A stretch of 64,000 nt of DNA from an uncultured Bacteroidota bacterium. GTDB lineage: Bacteria > Bacteroidota > Bacteroidia > Chitinophagales > Chitinophagaceae. The position numbers and the translations under genes were made by a program. The notes below the pieces were generated by a model that searched no databases, was not told where the DNA came from, and was given only the letters and a program-made list of their open reading frames with translations. Shown here in pieces: positions 55,372 through 63,456 of this stretch (position 1 is the stretch's first letter; the number at the start of each line of letters is the position of its first letter). The stretch covers positions 62,001 through 126,000 of the forward strand of contig CAIYLW010000007.1 of assembly GCA_903927185.1 (NCBI GenBank), given 5' to 3'.

Positions 55372-56898
55372 ATGAAATTGTATTTCAGTGTATTAACTAT
55401 TTTTTTATCCATTATGGCCTTTTCTCAGACTCCAATTGTAAATACCAAATCAGGAAAAGTAGCAGGTTATATAGAAAATAAAATAGAAGTATTTAAAGGA
55501 ATTCCTTTTGCTGCACCTCCTTTAGGTGCTTTAAGATGGAAGGCCCCACAACCTATTACCGTATGGAAAGATGTAAGAACTTGTACCGCATTTAGTGCAA
55601 GTCCTATGCAAGGTGATCCTAAGCCCTTCATGGTATGGAGTAAAGAATATTTAATCCCAGGTACTCCGATCAGTGAAGATTGTTTGTATTTAAATGTGTG
55701 GACTTCCGGTTCAAAAAGTAAATTCAAAAAATCTGTTTTTGTATATATCTATGGTGGAGGTTTTCAATCTGGAGGTACTGCCTGCCCAATTTATGATGGT
55801 GTTGCAACTGCACAAAAAGATGTTGTATTCGTTAGTATCAATTATAGAGTTGGCATATTTGCTTTTCTGGCACATCCTGAATTAACAAAAGAAGCGCCTT
55901 ATCATAGTTCAGGGAATTATGGATTATTAGATATGATTGCAGGTTTAAAGTGGGTGAAAGAAAATATTGCAGCATTTGGTGGTGATCCTGATCAGGTAAC
56001 AATTGGCGGACAATCTGCTGGAGCTTTTGCTGTTAACTTTTTATGCGCATCACCCCTTGCTAAAGGATTGTTTAAAGGAGCCATTGCAGAAAGTGGCGGT
56101 AGTATTTTAGCAAGTACTTTAAGGCCATCTTTGAAGTTGGCTGATGCTGAAAAGATCGGATTAAAATTTGCAAACGACTTGCATTGTAGTGATATAGCTG
56201 CTTTAAGAAATAAATCTTCAGAAGAAATTTTTAAAGCGATGGGTGGATTGAAATCGCCCATTGAAGATGGTTATTTCTTGCCAGCTTCTATAATGGACAT
56301 TTATCAAACTGGTAAACAAAATGACGTGCCTTTATTGATGGGTTGGAATCAGGAAGATATTGTATCAGGTCCGCCAGTTTCTGCTACAAATTTCATCACA
56401 CAAATCAACAAGCAGTATGGTAATGATGCATCTAAATTATTGGCATCATATCCAGCAACAAATGATCAGATAGCTGCTAAATCTCAAAAAGAATTGAGCA
56501 GAGACCAAACTTTTGCGATACAGGAATATGTTTGGTCTGCTAAACAATTAAAGACTGGCAAATCTCCTGTATATATGTATAATTTCAATCGTCAATTGCC
56601 AGGATATACTGCCGTTACAGCTTATGGCGCTTTTCATACTGCTGAAGTTGCCTTCGCCTATGATAATTTAAAATTTGTAGAAAGACCTTTTACTGTTGTA
56701 GATCATCAGCTTGCAAAAACTATCTCAAACTACTGGGCTAATTTTATCAAAACAGGCAACCCTAATGGGAAAGATTTACCTGTATGGAATAAATATAATA
56801 CCAAAGAAAATTGGGTAATCATCCTTGATGAAAAAGTTAGCAATCTGCAATTGCCTAATAAAAAGCAATTAGAAACTTTATGGCAATTGTATAAATAA
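55372..56898 (+). CDS. Secreted carboxylesterase type B
   Basis: 508 residues. Signal peptide (FSVLTIFLSIMAFSQT), then the alpha/beta-hydrolase esterase pattern: GIPFAAPPLGALRWKAPQP, EDCLYLNVWTSG, FVYIYGGGFQSGG (oxyanion hole), nucleophile serine in IGGQSAGAFAVNF, acid-region WNQEDI, and catalytic histidine in AFHTAEVAFAYDN, ending ISNYWANFIKTGNPNG. It hydrolyses carboxylic esters in the periplasm. It is divergent from an acyltransferase and 13 bases before a luciferase-like monooxygenase, with which it is probably co-transcribed. Confidence 0.93.
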   Translation: MKLYFSVLTIFLSIMAFSQTPIVNTKSGKVAGYIENKIEVFKGIPFAAPPLGALRWKAPQPITVWKDVRTCTAFSASPMQGDPKPFMVWSKEYLIPGTPISEDCLYLNVWTSGSKSKFKKSVFVYIYGGGFQSGGTACPIYDGVATAQKDVVFVSINYRVGIFAFLAHPELTKEAPYHSSGNYGLLDMIAGLKWVKENIAAFGGDPDQVTIGGQSAGAFAVNFLCASPLAKGLFKGAIAESGGSILASTLRPSLKLADAEKIGLKFANDLHCSDIAALRNKSSEEIFKAMGGLKSPIEDGYFLPASIMDIYQTGKQNDVPLLMGWNQEDIVSGPPVSATNFITQINKQYGNDASKLLASYPATNDQIAAKSQKELSRDQTFAIQEYVWSAKQLKTGKSPVYMYNFNRQLPGYTAVTAYGAFHTAEVAFAYDNLKFVERPFTVVDHQLAKTISNYWANFIKTGNPNGKDLPVWNKYNTKENWVIILDEKVSNLQLPNKKQLETLWQLYK

Positions 56899-56911
56899 AA
56901 TTAAGCTCCAC

Positions 56912-57943
56912 ATGGAATTAGGGTTAATGAGTTTTGCAGATATGGAGCCTGAGAAGCAAGCAGGTTCTGGCATTAGTGCAAATCAACGCATCAAAGACTT
57001 AATGGAAGAAATTCAATTGGCCGATCAATTAGATTTGGATGTATTTGGTATTGGCGAACACCACAGACCTGATTATGCAGTGTCTTCTCCTGCAGTTATA
57101 CTCGGAGCTGCTGCTGTGCTCACTAAAAAAATAAAGTTAACCAGTGCTGTTACGGTTTTAAGTTCTGATGACCCTGTACGTGTTTATCAAGCATTTGCAA
57201 CTGTTGATCAACTATCTAATGGCCGTGTAGAAATCATGGCAGGAAGGGGTTCTTTTATTGAATCGTTTCCGCTCTTCGGGTACGACTTAGAAGATTATGA
57301 AGGTTTATTTACAGATAAGATAGACTTGTTATTAAAAATAAATCAATCAACCAAAGTTACCTGGAAAGGAAAGCATCGAGCGCCCTTGAATAACCTGGGT
57401 GTTCATCCAAGGGCTTTTCTGGATCAAATTCCCATTTGGTTAGCAGCTGGTGGAACTCCGGCATCTGCTGTAAGAGCTGCAAAATTAAATATTCCATTGA
57501 TGCTTGCTATTATTGGTGGGATGCCAGAACAATTTGTGCGCTTTATTAATTTGTACAAAGACAGTTGTAAAGAATTAGGTAGATCTAAAGAAGAGATTCA
57601 ACTTGGTGTTAATAATCATTTTTATGTAGGAGAAGATTCTGAAATAGCCGCAAAAGAATTCTATCCCTATTATGCTACCATGATGGATCGAGTAGGAAGA
57701 GAAAGAGGATGGCAACCCCTTACCAGACCTCAGTTCGATTATTTAAGAGAACCTCGGGGAGCTTTGATGGTAGGAAGTGTACAGCAGGTAGTAGACAAGA
57801 TTTTATATGAACATGAAATTTTTGGAAACACGCGTTTCCTTGCACAAGCAAGTGTAGGAACAGTTCCACACGATAAGATTTTAAAATCGATTGAGTTATT
57901 TGGAACGAAAGTGGTTCCACAGATTAGAAAAGCTTTAAACTGA
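56912..57943 (+). CDS. Luciferase-like monooxygenase (LLM class)
   Basis: 343 residues. Bacterial luciferase-type TIM barrel: MELGLMSFADMEPEK, QLADQLDLDVFGIGEHHRPDYAVSSPA-type segment with the EHH motif, LTSAVTVLSSDDPVRVYQAFATVDQLSNGR-type segment, MAGRGSFIESFPLFGYDLEDY, and a C-terminal GSVQQVVDKILYEHE. Such enzymes use reduced flavin and oxygen to hydroxylate or cleave organic compounds; many are annotated without known substrates. Translation may be coupled to the esterase upstream (13-base gap). Confidence 0.92.
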   Translation: MELGLMSFADMEPEKQAGSGISANQRIKDLMEEIQLADQLDLDVFGIGEHHRPDYAVSSPAVILGAAAVLTKKIKLTSAVTVLSSDDPVRVYQAFATVDQLSNGRVEIMAGRGSFIESFPLFGYDLEDYEGLFTDKIDLLLKINQSTKVTWKGKHRAPLNNLGVHPRAFLDQIPIWLAAGGTPASAVRAAKLNIPLMLAIIGGMPEQFVRFINLYKDSCKELGRSKEEIQLGVNNHFYVGEDSEIAAKEFYPYYATMMDRVGRERGWQPLTRPQFDYLREPRGALMVGSVQQVVDKILYEHEIFGNTRFLAQASVGTVPHDKILKSIELFGTKVVPQIRKALN

Positions 57944-57962
57944 TTTTATACTTTTTTAATAG

Positions 57963-58007
57963 GATAAAACAAATCCTTTCTAAAAATTAGAGAGGATTTG
58001 TTTTATC
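57963..58007. terminator. Long bidirectional hairpin between convergent genes
   Basis: GATAAAACAAATCCT pairs with AGGATTTGTTTTATC (57963-57977 with 57993-58007), and the interior adds CTAA/TTAG and a T-A plus G-T pair, leaving a 3-base AAA loop. It lies between the LLM gene and the ric gene on the opposite strand. Confidence 0.85.
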
Positions 58008-58027
58008 AACCAGTTTAATAAATACAA

Positions 58028-58753
58028 TTATGAAACAACTAAATGATCCATCATTGCCAAAGCTTTAATAAACAAGTGGTTATTCTCTAAGTGTACATGT
58101 TTGTGTAAATCTTCTTCAAACTCTTTCAATTCTGTAAGGCTTACCTTAAAAGTGGTACAAGCCCCAATAGGTGCTGCGTAATTATTAGTGAGTTCTCTAA
58201 TTTTATATAATAGATTCCCGGCATGGTCATGCTCTGCCATCATTACACTAATTGGTCCTGCTATTGAACTTCTGGCAGCTTCGTTTAAATTTCCCTCATT
58301 AAATAAAGATTCTAATAATTTGATTCTTGGAAATAAAATGACTTCTTCCTTATGCATATGATTAGTCATTTCTTCCTGTATTTCTCTAAACAATTGTAAT
58401 ACTTCCACCATATAAGGAAACCTATCACCATGTTTATTGGCAACTTTCTCTACATGAAAAATAATTTGAGGCATTGATTGTTTTACATAAAAATGATGGT
58501 GAATCAGAATATAGCTAATCATTTGTTCTGCACTCATTTCTTCGAAAGGAAGTTGTGTGGCAATTCTTGGCTGCATTTGTTCTTTCAATTCAGCAGCGAC
58601 TATGTTTACAGATAACCCCTTCGAATTACATGCCTCTTCTAAAGTTCTTTTTCCATTACAGCAAAAGTCAAGACTATATTTTTCGAAGACCGGAACAGAA
58701 GAACTGCTTTGAGTAACAATTGAAGCAAGTGTTTGTGTGGTAATATTTTCCAT
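58028..58753 (-). CDS. ric: Iron-sulfur cluster repair di-iron protein Ric/ScdA/YtfE
   Basis: 241 residues from the ATG at 58753; a start at 58798 would add 15 residues lying close to the FNR-like box. N-terminal ScdA_N domain with TLASIVTQSSSSVPVFEKYSLDFCCNGKRTLEEAC in parts (CCNG is the signature), then a hemerythrin-like four-helix domain with metal histidines and glutamates: YILIHHHFYVKQSMP, HMHKEEVILFPRIK, AEHDHAGNLL and HKHVHLENNHLF. Ric repairs Fe-S clusters damaged by nitric oxide or peroxide in the cytosol. A TGAT-N4-ATCA box 49 bases upstream fits anaerobic or NO induction, in keeping with the nos genes nearby. Confidence 0.95.
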   Translation of the reverse strand: MENITTQTLASIVTQSSSSVPVFEKYSLDFCCNGKRTLEEACNSKGLSVNIVAAELKEQMQPRIATQLPFEEMSAEQMISYILIHHHFYVKQSMPQIIFHVEKVANKHGDRFPYMVEVLQLFREIQEEMTNHMHKEEVILFPRIKLLESLFNEGNLNEAARSSIAGPISVMMAEHDHAGNLLYKIRELTNNYAAPIGACTTFKVSLTELKEFEEDLHKHVHLENNHLFIKALAMMDHLVVS

Positions 58754-58801
58754 TTGATTTATTTTATACCACAAAGTTGCTTTGATAGCTATTCTCAAAT
58801 T

Positions 58802-58815
58802 ATGATTGAAATCAT
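58802..58815 (-). promoter_or_regulatory. FNR/DNR-like box in front of ric
   Basis: ATGATTGAAATCAT contains a perfect TGAT-N4-ATCA palindrome, the binding pattern of Crp/Fnr-type anaerobic or NO regulators. It lies 49 bases before the ric ATG and overlaps the stop codon of the membrane protein gene upstream. Confidence 0.75.
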
Positions 58816-60035
58816 TTTATTTTTTTTATTCCTAAATTCAACAATGACATACCTAAAAATAATAGGAATGCTGCGAATAATAACCATTCATTTATATAGA
58901 GTATGGAATTTTCCAGAATTGCTGCTACGCCTTGACTCATTAAAAGGCATTCATTAAAAATAATTCCGAAAACAAAAATTATTATTCCAGCTAGTAAATT
59001 TTTAGTTAGCGGAACTAATTTGGAAGAAAGAAAATTTGCAATTAAAAATAAGGTGATTACTCCTAGTAATATCAAATGCAAATAGGCAATAACAATTGGC
59101 CTGAAGCCGAATGCTAGTGTACTTATGGAAGGAATAGTAGAAGCTGCTTGTAATAGGAACTTAATGGAAACTGCAATTCCGGAAAATAAGATTAGCCAGT
59201 TTGCTGGTTTTGAATATTGAGTTGTTAAATTTTGATATTTTGGTAATAGTTGTTTTAAAAAAAGTATCCAAGCAACAAGTTGAGAAAAGGCGGAAATAAC
59301 AATGATAGCATATACCCAGCTCGGCATGGAAAGCCATAAGGCTGATAAAAAATAAGCAGGTAGGCAGGATCCTGCAAATAGCCAAAATATTTGTTTTTGT
59401 TTTTTTATATAGGGTATTGATTGAATAACTTTTTCAATAAACAAACCCATGCAAGTAAAGAAAAACCAGCCATTGTATTGGAAATGTAAAAAGAAGTAGA
59501 CAGCTAATAAATACCAATTTTGATGCACTATTTTATTTGCCATTAATATCGCTAAACTAAATGCACCAAAAGCTGAAATAGCATTAAAGAATAATGCAGC
59601 TTTGAACCAGAGATTTACAATTCTACTATTTTGAATGCTATTTAACTCCTTCCAAAAAAGAACAGAGAATATCCAGCTATTAAATATGGAGAGTGTAGAA
59701 AAACTGATAGAAAATAAACCATAACCCTCAAAAGGGAAACTAAACAGCATCCCATATGCCGTTATCAGGTTCCCCCATAAAAGCCATCTGTATTTTGGAA
59801 ACAGGTCTATGTTTTTATGCCTTGAAGCATAATCCACCATAAATGCCATTAATGCCATGCTAATCCAACCTGTAAATGCAAAGTGAGAGTGAGCGTGTAA
59901 TAAATGTTTCTGATCAATCAGAAGTAAAGTAAATGCAATTTTATAACGAAGTATTAACCCAATGCATGCAACTAATAAAAGATTAAAAAATGATATTCTT
60001 AACCATTGTAATAAGCGATAAGACATATTTGCCAT
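58812..60035 (-). CDS. Polytopic membrane protein resembling heme-copper oxidase subunit I
   Basis: 407 residues with about twelve helices. Histidines in helix contexts reminiscent of heme-copper oxidases or NnrS-like proteins: LLHAHSHFAFTGWISM (near residue 45), FFLHFQYNGWFFF (near 190) and AYLHLILLGVITLF (near 320). No full catalytic set (HxH plus Tyr-linked copper site) is evident, so it is probably not a normal oxidase. Bacteroidota carry such proteins beside ric and nos genes, suggesting a role in NO or heme handling. It lies between the Crp/Fnr regulator (51 bases away) and ric on the same strand. Function is inference. Confidence 0.75.
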   Translation of the reverse strand: MANMSYRLLQWLRISFFNLLLVACIGLILRYKIAFTLLLIDQKHLLHAHSHFAFTGWISMALMAFMVDYASRHKNIDLFPKYRWLLWGNLITAYGMLFSFPFEGYGLFSISFSTLSIFNSWIFSVLFWKELNSIQNSRIVNLWFKAALFFNAISAFGAFSLAILMANKIVHQNWYLLAVYFFLHFQYNGWFFFTCMGLFIEKVIQSIPYIKKQKQIFWLFAGSCLPAYFLSALWLSMPSWVYAIIVISAFSQLVAWILFLKQLLPKYQNLTTQYSKPANWLILFSGIAVSIKFLLQAASTIPSISTLAFGFRPIVIAYLHLILLGVITLFLIANFLSSKLVPLTKNLLAGIIIFVFGIIFNECLLMSQGVAAILENSILYINEWLLFAAFLLFLGMSLLNLGIKKIK

Positions 60036-60071
60036 TTGGGCAAAATAAAAGGAAGAAAAAGAGATGATTTA

Positions 60072-60083
60072 TGATTTCAGTCA
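60072..60083 (-). promoter_or_regulatory. Imperfect FNR-like box before the membrane protein gene
   Basis: TGATTTCAGTCA differs from TGAT-N4-ATCA by one base. It is 37 bases upstream of the membrane protein start and just beyond the regulator stop. Given the two perfect boxes nearby, a weaker site is plausible. Confidence 0.4.
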
Positions 60084-60086
60084 CAA

Positions 60087-60683
60087 CTAGCAATAAACTT
60101 TTCCTTTATCAACAATTACGGAACCTTTTTTATGCATCAATCTTATCGCTCGAATAACAGTTTCTACCCTTAGCCCTGTCATGTCTGCGATTTGTTGTCT
60201 TGTTAAATTTACTTTATTGCATTTGGTGCAAATATTCTTTTTAGACTCCTTAAAATATTTAAAAAGACTACTGATGCTGTGTTCTGGGTTGTGGTTGGCT
60301 AATTCCCTTACAATCATAAACTTAAACCTCAATCTTTCAGCTAAAAGCTTACTGAAAGCGAAATGTATTTCAGCATTTTCATGAATCATTTGCTGAAATG
60401 TATTCTTACTTAATCTAATTAAAATAGAATCTTCATTGGCAATGGTGGTTGCGGCATAAACACCATTATCAAATAATGGCAATTCACCAAAACATTCGCC
60501 AGGCTCGATCATTACCTGAAGTATTTCTTTGCCTTCTTCATTAATATTGGCCCATCGAATGCTACCGCTAACTAGCTGATAATAGAATAGGCAAATCCCT
60601 TCTTCCTGAAAGATAATATCTCCTTCTGCTACTTTTTTATAAGTGGCTCCCCAGGCTAATAAGGTATTGATATCTATTATCAT
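60087..60683 (-). CDS. Crp/Fnr family transcriptional regulator
   Basis: 198 residues. Cyclic-nucleotide-binding-type domain at about 15-115 (GECFGELPLFDNGVYAATTIANEDSILI in parts) and a Crp-type helix-turn-helix at 145-198 (LTRQQIADMTGLRVETVIRAIRLM). The N terminus lacks the FNR Fe-S cysteines; a CTKC (residues about 154-157) precedes the recognition helix. It resembles the NO-sensing Dnr/NnrR-like group in size and context. A TGAT-N4-ATCA box 58 bases upstream may be both its own and the nos operon's site. It likely controls nos genes, ric and the membrane protein. Confidence 0.92.
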   Translation of the reverse strand: MIIDINTLLAWGATYKKVAEGDIIFQEEGICLFYYQLVSGSIRWANINEEGKEILQVMIEPGECFGELPLFDNGVYAATTIANEDSILIRLSKNTFQQMIHENAEIHFAFSKLLAERLRFKFMIVRELANHNPEHSISSLFKYFKESKKNICTKCNKVNLTRQQIADMTGLRVETVIRAIRLMHKKGSVIVDKGKVYC

Positions 60684-60740
60684 GAATCAGGTTTAAAGAA
60701 TTATCTGATGTGAAACTATCGGTATATGAAAACACAAACT

Positions 60741-60754
60741 ATGATATAAATCAT
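60741..60754. promoter_or_regulatory. FNR/DNR-like box in the regulator-nos intergenic region
   Basis: ATGATATAAATCAT, a perfect palindrome with TGAT-N4-ATCA core, lies 58 bases before the Crp/Fnr gene and 118 bases before the cytochrome gene, so it could serve both divergent promoters. Confidence 0.75.
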
Positions 60755-60871
60755 GTCCGATCACTTTTCCTGCCTAGCAGAAAAATAATTTTACACTTAT
60801 GATTCAACGCATAAAATAAGGTAGTAGGGCTTTGTACACTTGCACTATCATTAAAAAGTAAACAAAAAGTT

Positions 60872-61345
60872 ATGAAAAAAATGTTGATAGTAGGAATCTT
60901 GGCAATATTTATCACTGCTTGTGGTAGTAATTCACAACAGGCTTCTACAAAATCAGATGTTTCTACTTCTGAACCATCCAACTCTGCCAACCCATCATAC
61001 GATCCTAATAGGGGTGAAGGGAAATTCAAATCTGTGGATATAAGCGGATCACTAGACGCAACAATGGCAGAAAGTGGTAATAAAATTTACTTGGTTAAGT
61101 GTGGAGCTTGTCATAAAACCACCGAAGAAAAATTAGTAGGACCAGGTTGGAAAGGCGTAACATCTAGACATCAGGCTCCCTGGATTTTAAATTTCATTAC
61201 TAATACTGATGAAATGATCAATAAAGACCCTAAGGCTCAAGCTCAGTTAGAAATTTGTTTGGTTAGAATGCCTAACCAAAATCTAGCTGATTCAGATGCA
61301 AGAGCACTTTTAGAATTTATGCGTAAAAATGATGGTGTTAAATAA
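60872..61345 (+). CDS. Cytochrome c lipoprotein of the nos operon
   Basis: 157 residues. Lipoprotein signal ending IFITAC-G (Cys 17), a low-complexity serine-rich linker (about 20-60), then a class I cytochrome c with C77-G-A-C80-H81 and VGPGWKGVTSRH, WILNFITN, and a distal methionine in VRMPNQNLADSD. Probably anchored to the outer face of the inner membrane or the periplasmic side of the outer membrane and passes electrons to NosZ. It precedes nosZ by 37 bases and follows an FNR-like box, as expected for a clade II nos operon. Confidence 0.92.
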   Translation: MKKMLIVGILAIFITACGSNSQQASTKSDVSTSEPSNSANPSYDPNRGEGKFKSVDISGSLDATMAESGNKIYLVKCGACHKTTEEKLVGPGWKGVTSRHQAPWILNFITNTDEMINKDPKAQAQLEICLVRMPNQNLADSDARALLEFMRKNDGVK

Positions 61346-61382
61346 TAAAGCTTCTCATTCTATATAGATAAAACAAACAAAC

Positions 61383-63386
61383 ATGAAAAATAGTCACTTC
61401 AAGTTACTCGCAACAGCTTGCCTCGGTATTGCGATTAGCTTTAATGCTTGCAAGCCGAAAAACGTAGGGGATGCAGTTAGTTCTGATGCTGCTGCAAAAG
61501 CTTATGTAGCACCAGGTAAATACGATCAGTTTTACAATTTTGTATCAGGTGGATTTAGCGGACAAATGAGTGTGTATGGGCTGCCGTCTGGCCGCTTACT
61601 TCGTGTGATTCCTGTATTCTCTGTTGATCCTGAAAAAGGTTGGGGGTATAGCGAAGAAACTAAACCAATGTTGAATACCTCACATGGTATTGTACCATGG
61701 GATGATTTACACCATACAGAACTTTCACAAACTAATGGAGAAATTGATGGCAGGTGGGTATTTGGAAATGCTAATAACACACCACGTGTTGCCAGAATAG
61801 ATTTGAAAACATTTAGAACTGCAGAAATTATTGAATTACCTAATAGTGCTGGTAACCACTCTTCTCCATTTATTACAGAGAATACAGAGTATGTTGTTGC
61901 TGGTACTCGTTTTAGCGTGCCTCCAGATAATGTAAATGGAGATGTGCCTATCAATTCTTATAAAAAGAATTTTAAAGGAACCTTAAGCTTCATCAGTGTT
62001 GGAAAAGAAGATGGTAAAATGGATATTGCTTTCCAAATTCAATGTCCAGGTGTAAATTTTGATTTGAGTCACTCTGGTAAAAATGTATCAAGTGGATGGT
62101 TCTTTTTCTCCTGCTATAACACCGAGCAGGCAAATACTTTATTAGAGGTAAATGCTTCTCAACGGGATAAAGATTTTATCATGGCAGTTAACTGGAAAAA
62201 AGCAGAGGAATATATCAAAGCTGGAAAAGGCAGAAAACAAACTGTAAAATATGCACACAATAAGTGGAACGAAAAAACGCATAGCGCTACTTCTGAAATT
62301 AAAACAGAGGTAACAGTATTAGATGCTAAAGATTTCCAGGATCTGTGTTATTTTATTCCATGCCCTAAATCTCCACACGGATGCGATGTGGATCCTTCTG
62401 GAGAATATATTGTGGGTAGTGGAAAATTAGCAGCTTTGATTCCAGTGTTTAGTTTTACAAAATTGCAAAAAGCAATCGCTACTAAAGATTATGCAGGAGT
62501 TTATGATGGTATCCCCGTTATTAAATATGAGTCTGCTTTATATGGTGAAGTAAAAAAACCAGGACTTGGGCCATTGCACACAGAATTTGATGGTAAAGGA
62601 AATGCATACACCACCATGTTTGTATCATCTGAAGTAGTTAAATGGAATATTAAAGATTTGAAAGTATTGGATCGTGCTGCAACTTATTATAGTGTAGGTC
62701 ACTTGTGTATTCCAGGTGGAGATACTAAAAAGCCGAATGCTAAATACTTGATTGCATATAACAAAATCACAAAGGATAGATATTTGCCAACTGGTCCAGA
62801 GTTAGCACAGAGTGCACAGTTGTTTGATATTTCTGGAGATAAAATGCAGTTGATATTAGACTTCCCTACAATTGGTGAACCTCACTATGCACAAGCTGTT
62901 AGTGCCGATTTGATCAAAAATAATTCTGTTAAGTTCTTTAAGATAGAAGACAATGCACATCCATTTGTATCAAAAGGTGAAGGAGAAACTAAAGTAGTTA
63001 GAAGCGGAAATAAAGTGGATATCTACATGACTTGTATTCGTTCACACTTTTCTCCAGATAATATTGAAGGGATTAAGGCTGGCGATGAAGTTTATTTCCA
63101 TGTAACAAATTTGGAACAGGATTGGGATGTGCCACATGGCTTTGCAATAAAAGGTGCAAATAATGGTGAGCTATTAATTATGCCTGGTGAAACCCAAACA
63201 TTAAAATGGGTTGCGGAAAAGGCTGGTATGTTTCCGTTCTATTGCACAGATTTCTGTAGTGCATTGCACCAGGAAATGCAAGGATATTTGAGAGTATCAC
63301 CTGCTGGTAGCAATACACCACTCATGTTTAGTACAGGCAAAAATATGCCTCCGGTAGAAGCTGCATCAGCTAATGAGAAAAAATAA
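61383..63386 (+). CDS. nosZ: Nitrous oxide reductase, clade II (lipoprotein type)
   Basis: 667 residues. A Sec lipoprotein signal with FNAC-K (C23) replaces the Tat signal of clade I NosZ. The seven-bladed propeller carries the CuZ histidine regions (WDDLHHTELSQTNG, PNSAGNHSSPFI, PKSPHGCDVDPSG, LGPLHTEFDGKG, GEPHYAQAV), and the C-terminal cupredoxin domain has the CuA ligands C621-TDF-C625-SAL-H629-QE-M632. It reduces N2O to N2 in the periplasm, receiving electrons through cytochrome c or quinol-linked partners. A hairpin terminator follows, then the next nos-type gene. The window shows no nirK/nirS, so the strain may be a non-denitrifying N2O reducer. Confidence 0.97.
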   Translation: MKNSHFKLLATACLGIAISFNACKPKNVGDAVSSDAAAKAYVAPGKYDQFYNFVSGGFSGQMSVYGLPSGRLLRVIPVFSVDPEKGWGYSEETKPMLNTSHGIVPWDDLHHTELSQTNGEIDGRWVFGNANNTPRVARIDLKTFRTAEIIELPNSAGNHSSPFITENTEYVVAGTRFSVPPDNVNGDVPINSYKKNFKGTLSFISVGKEDGKMDIAFQIQCPGVNFDLSHSGKNVSSGWFFFSCYNTEQANTLLEVNASQRDKDFIMAVNWKKAEEYIKAGKGRKQTVKYAHNKWNEKTHSATSEIKTEVTVLDAKDFQDLCYFIPCPKSPHGCDVDPSGEYIVGSGKLAALIPVFSFTKLQKAIATKDYAGVYDGIPVIKYESALYGEVKKPGLGPLHTEFDGKGNAYTTMFVSSEVVKWNIKDLKVLDRAATYYSVGHLCIPGGDTKKPNAKYLIAYNKITKDRYLPTGPELAQSAQLFDISGDKMQLILDFPTIGEPHYAQAVSADLIKNNSVKFFKIEDNAHPFVSKGEGETKVVRSGNKVDIYMTCIRSHFSPDNIEGIKAGDEVYFHVTNLEQDWDVPHGFAIKGANNGELLIMPGETQTLKWVAEKAGMFPFYCTDFCSALHQEMQGYLRVSPAGSNTPLMFSTGKNMPPVEAASANEKK

Positions 63387-63400
63387 AGACTTATAAATAC

Positions 63401-63431
63401 CAGGACAGGAGTAAATACCTGTCCTGTTTTT
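63401..63431 (+). terminator. Hairpin terminator after nosZ
   Basis: CAGGACAGG pairs with CCTGTCCTG (63401-63409 with 63418-63426), 8-base loop, then TTTTT. It lies 14 bases after the nosZ stop but only 26 bases before the next same-strand gene, so it probably lowers rather than stops downstream transcription. Confidence 0.85.
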
Positions 63432-63456
63432 GGTTTATCGAATTGAAATCTTGCGA

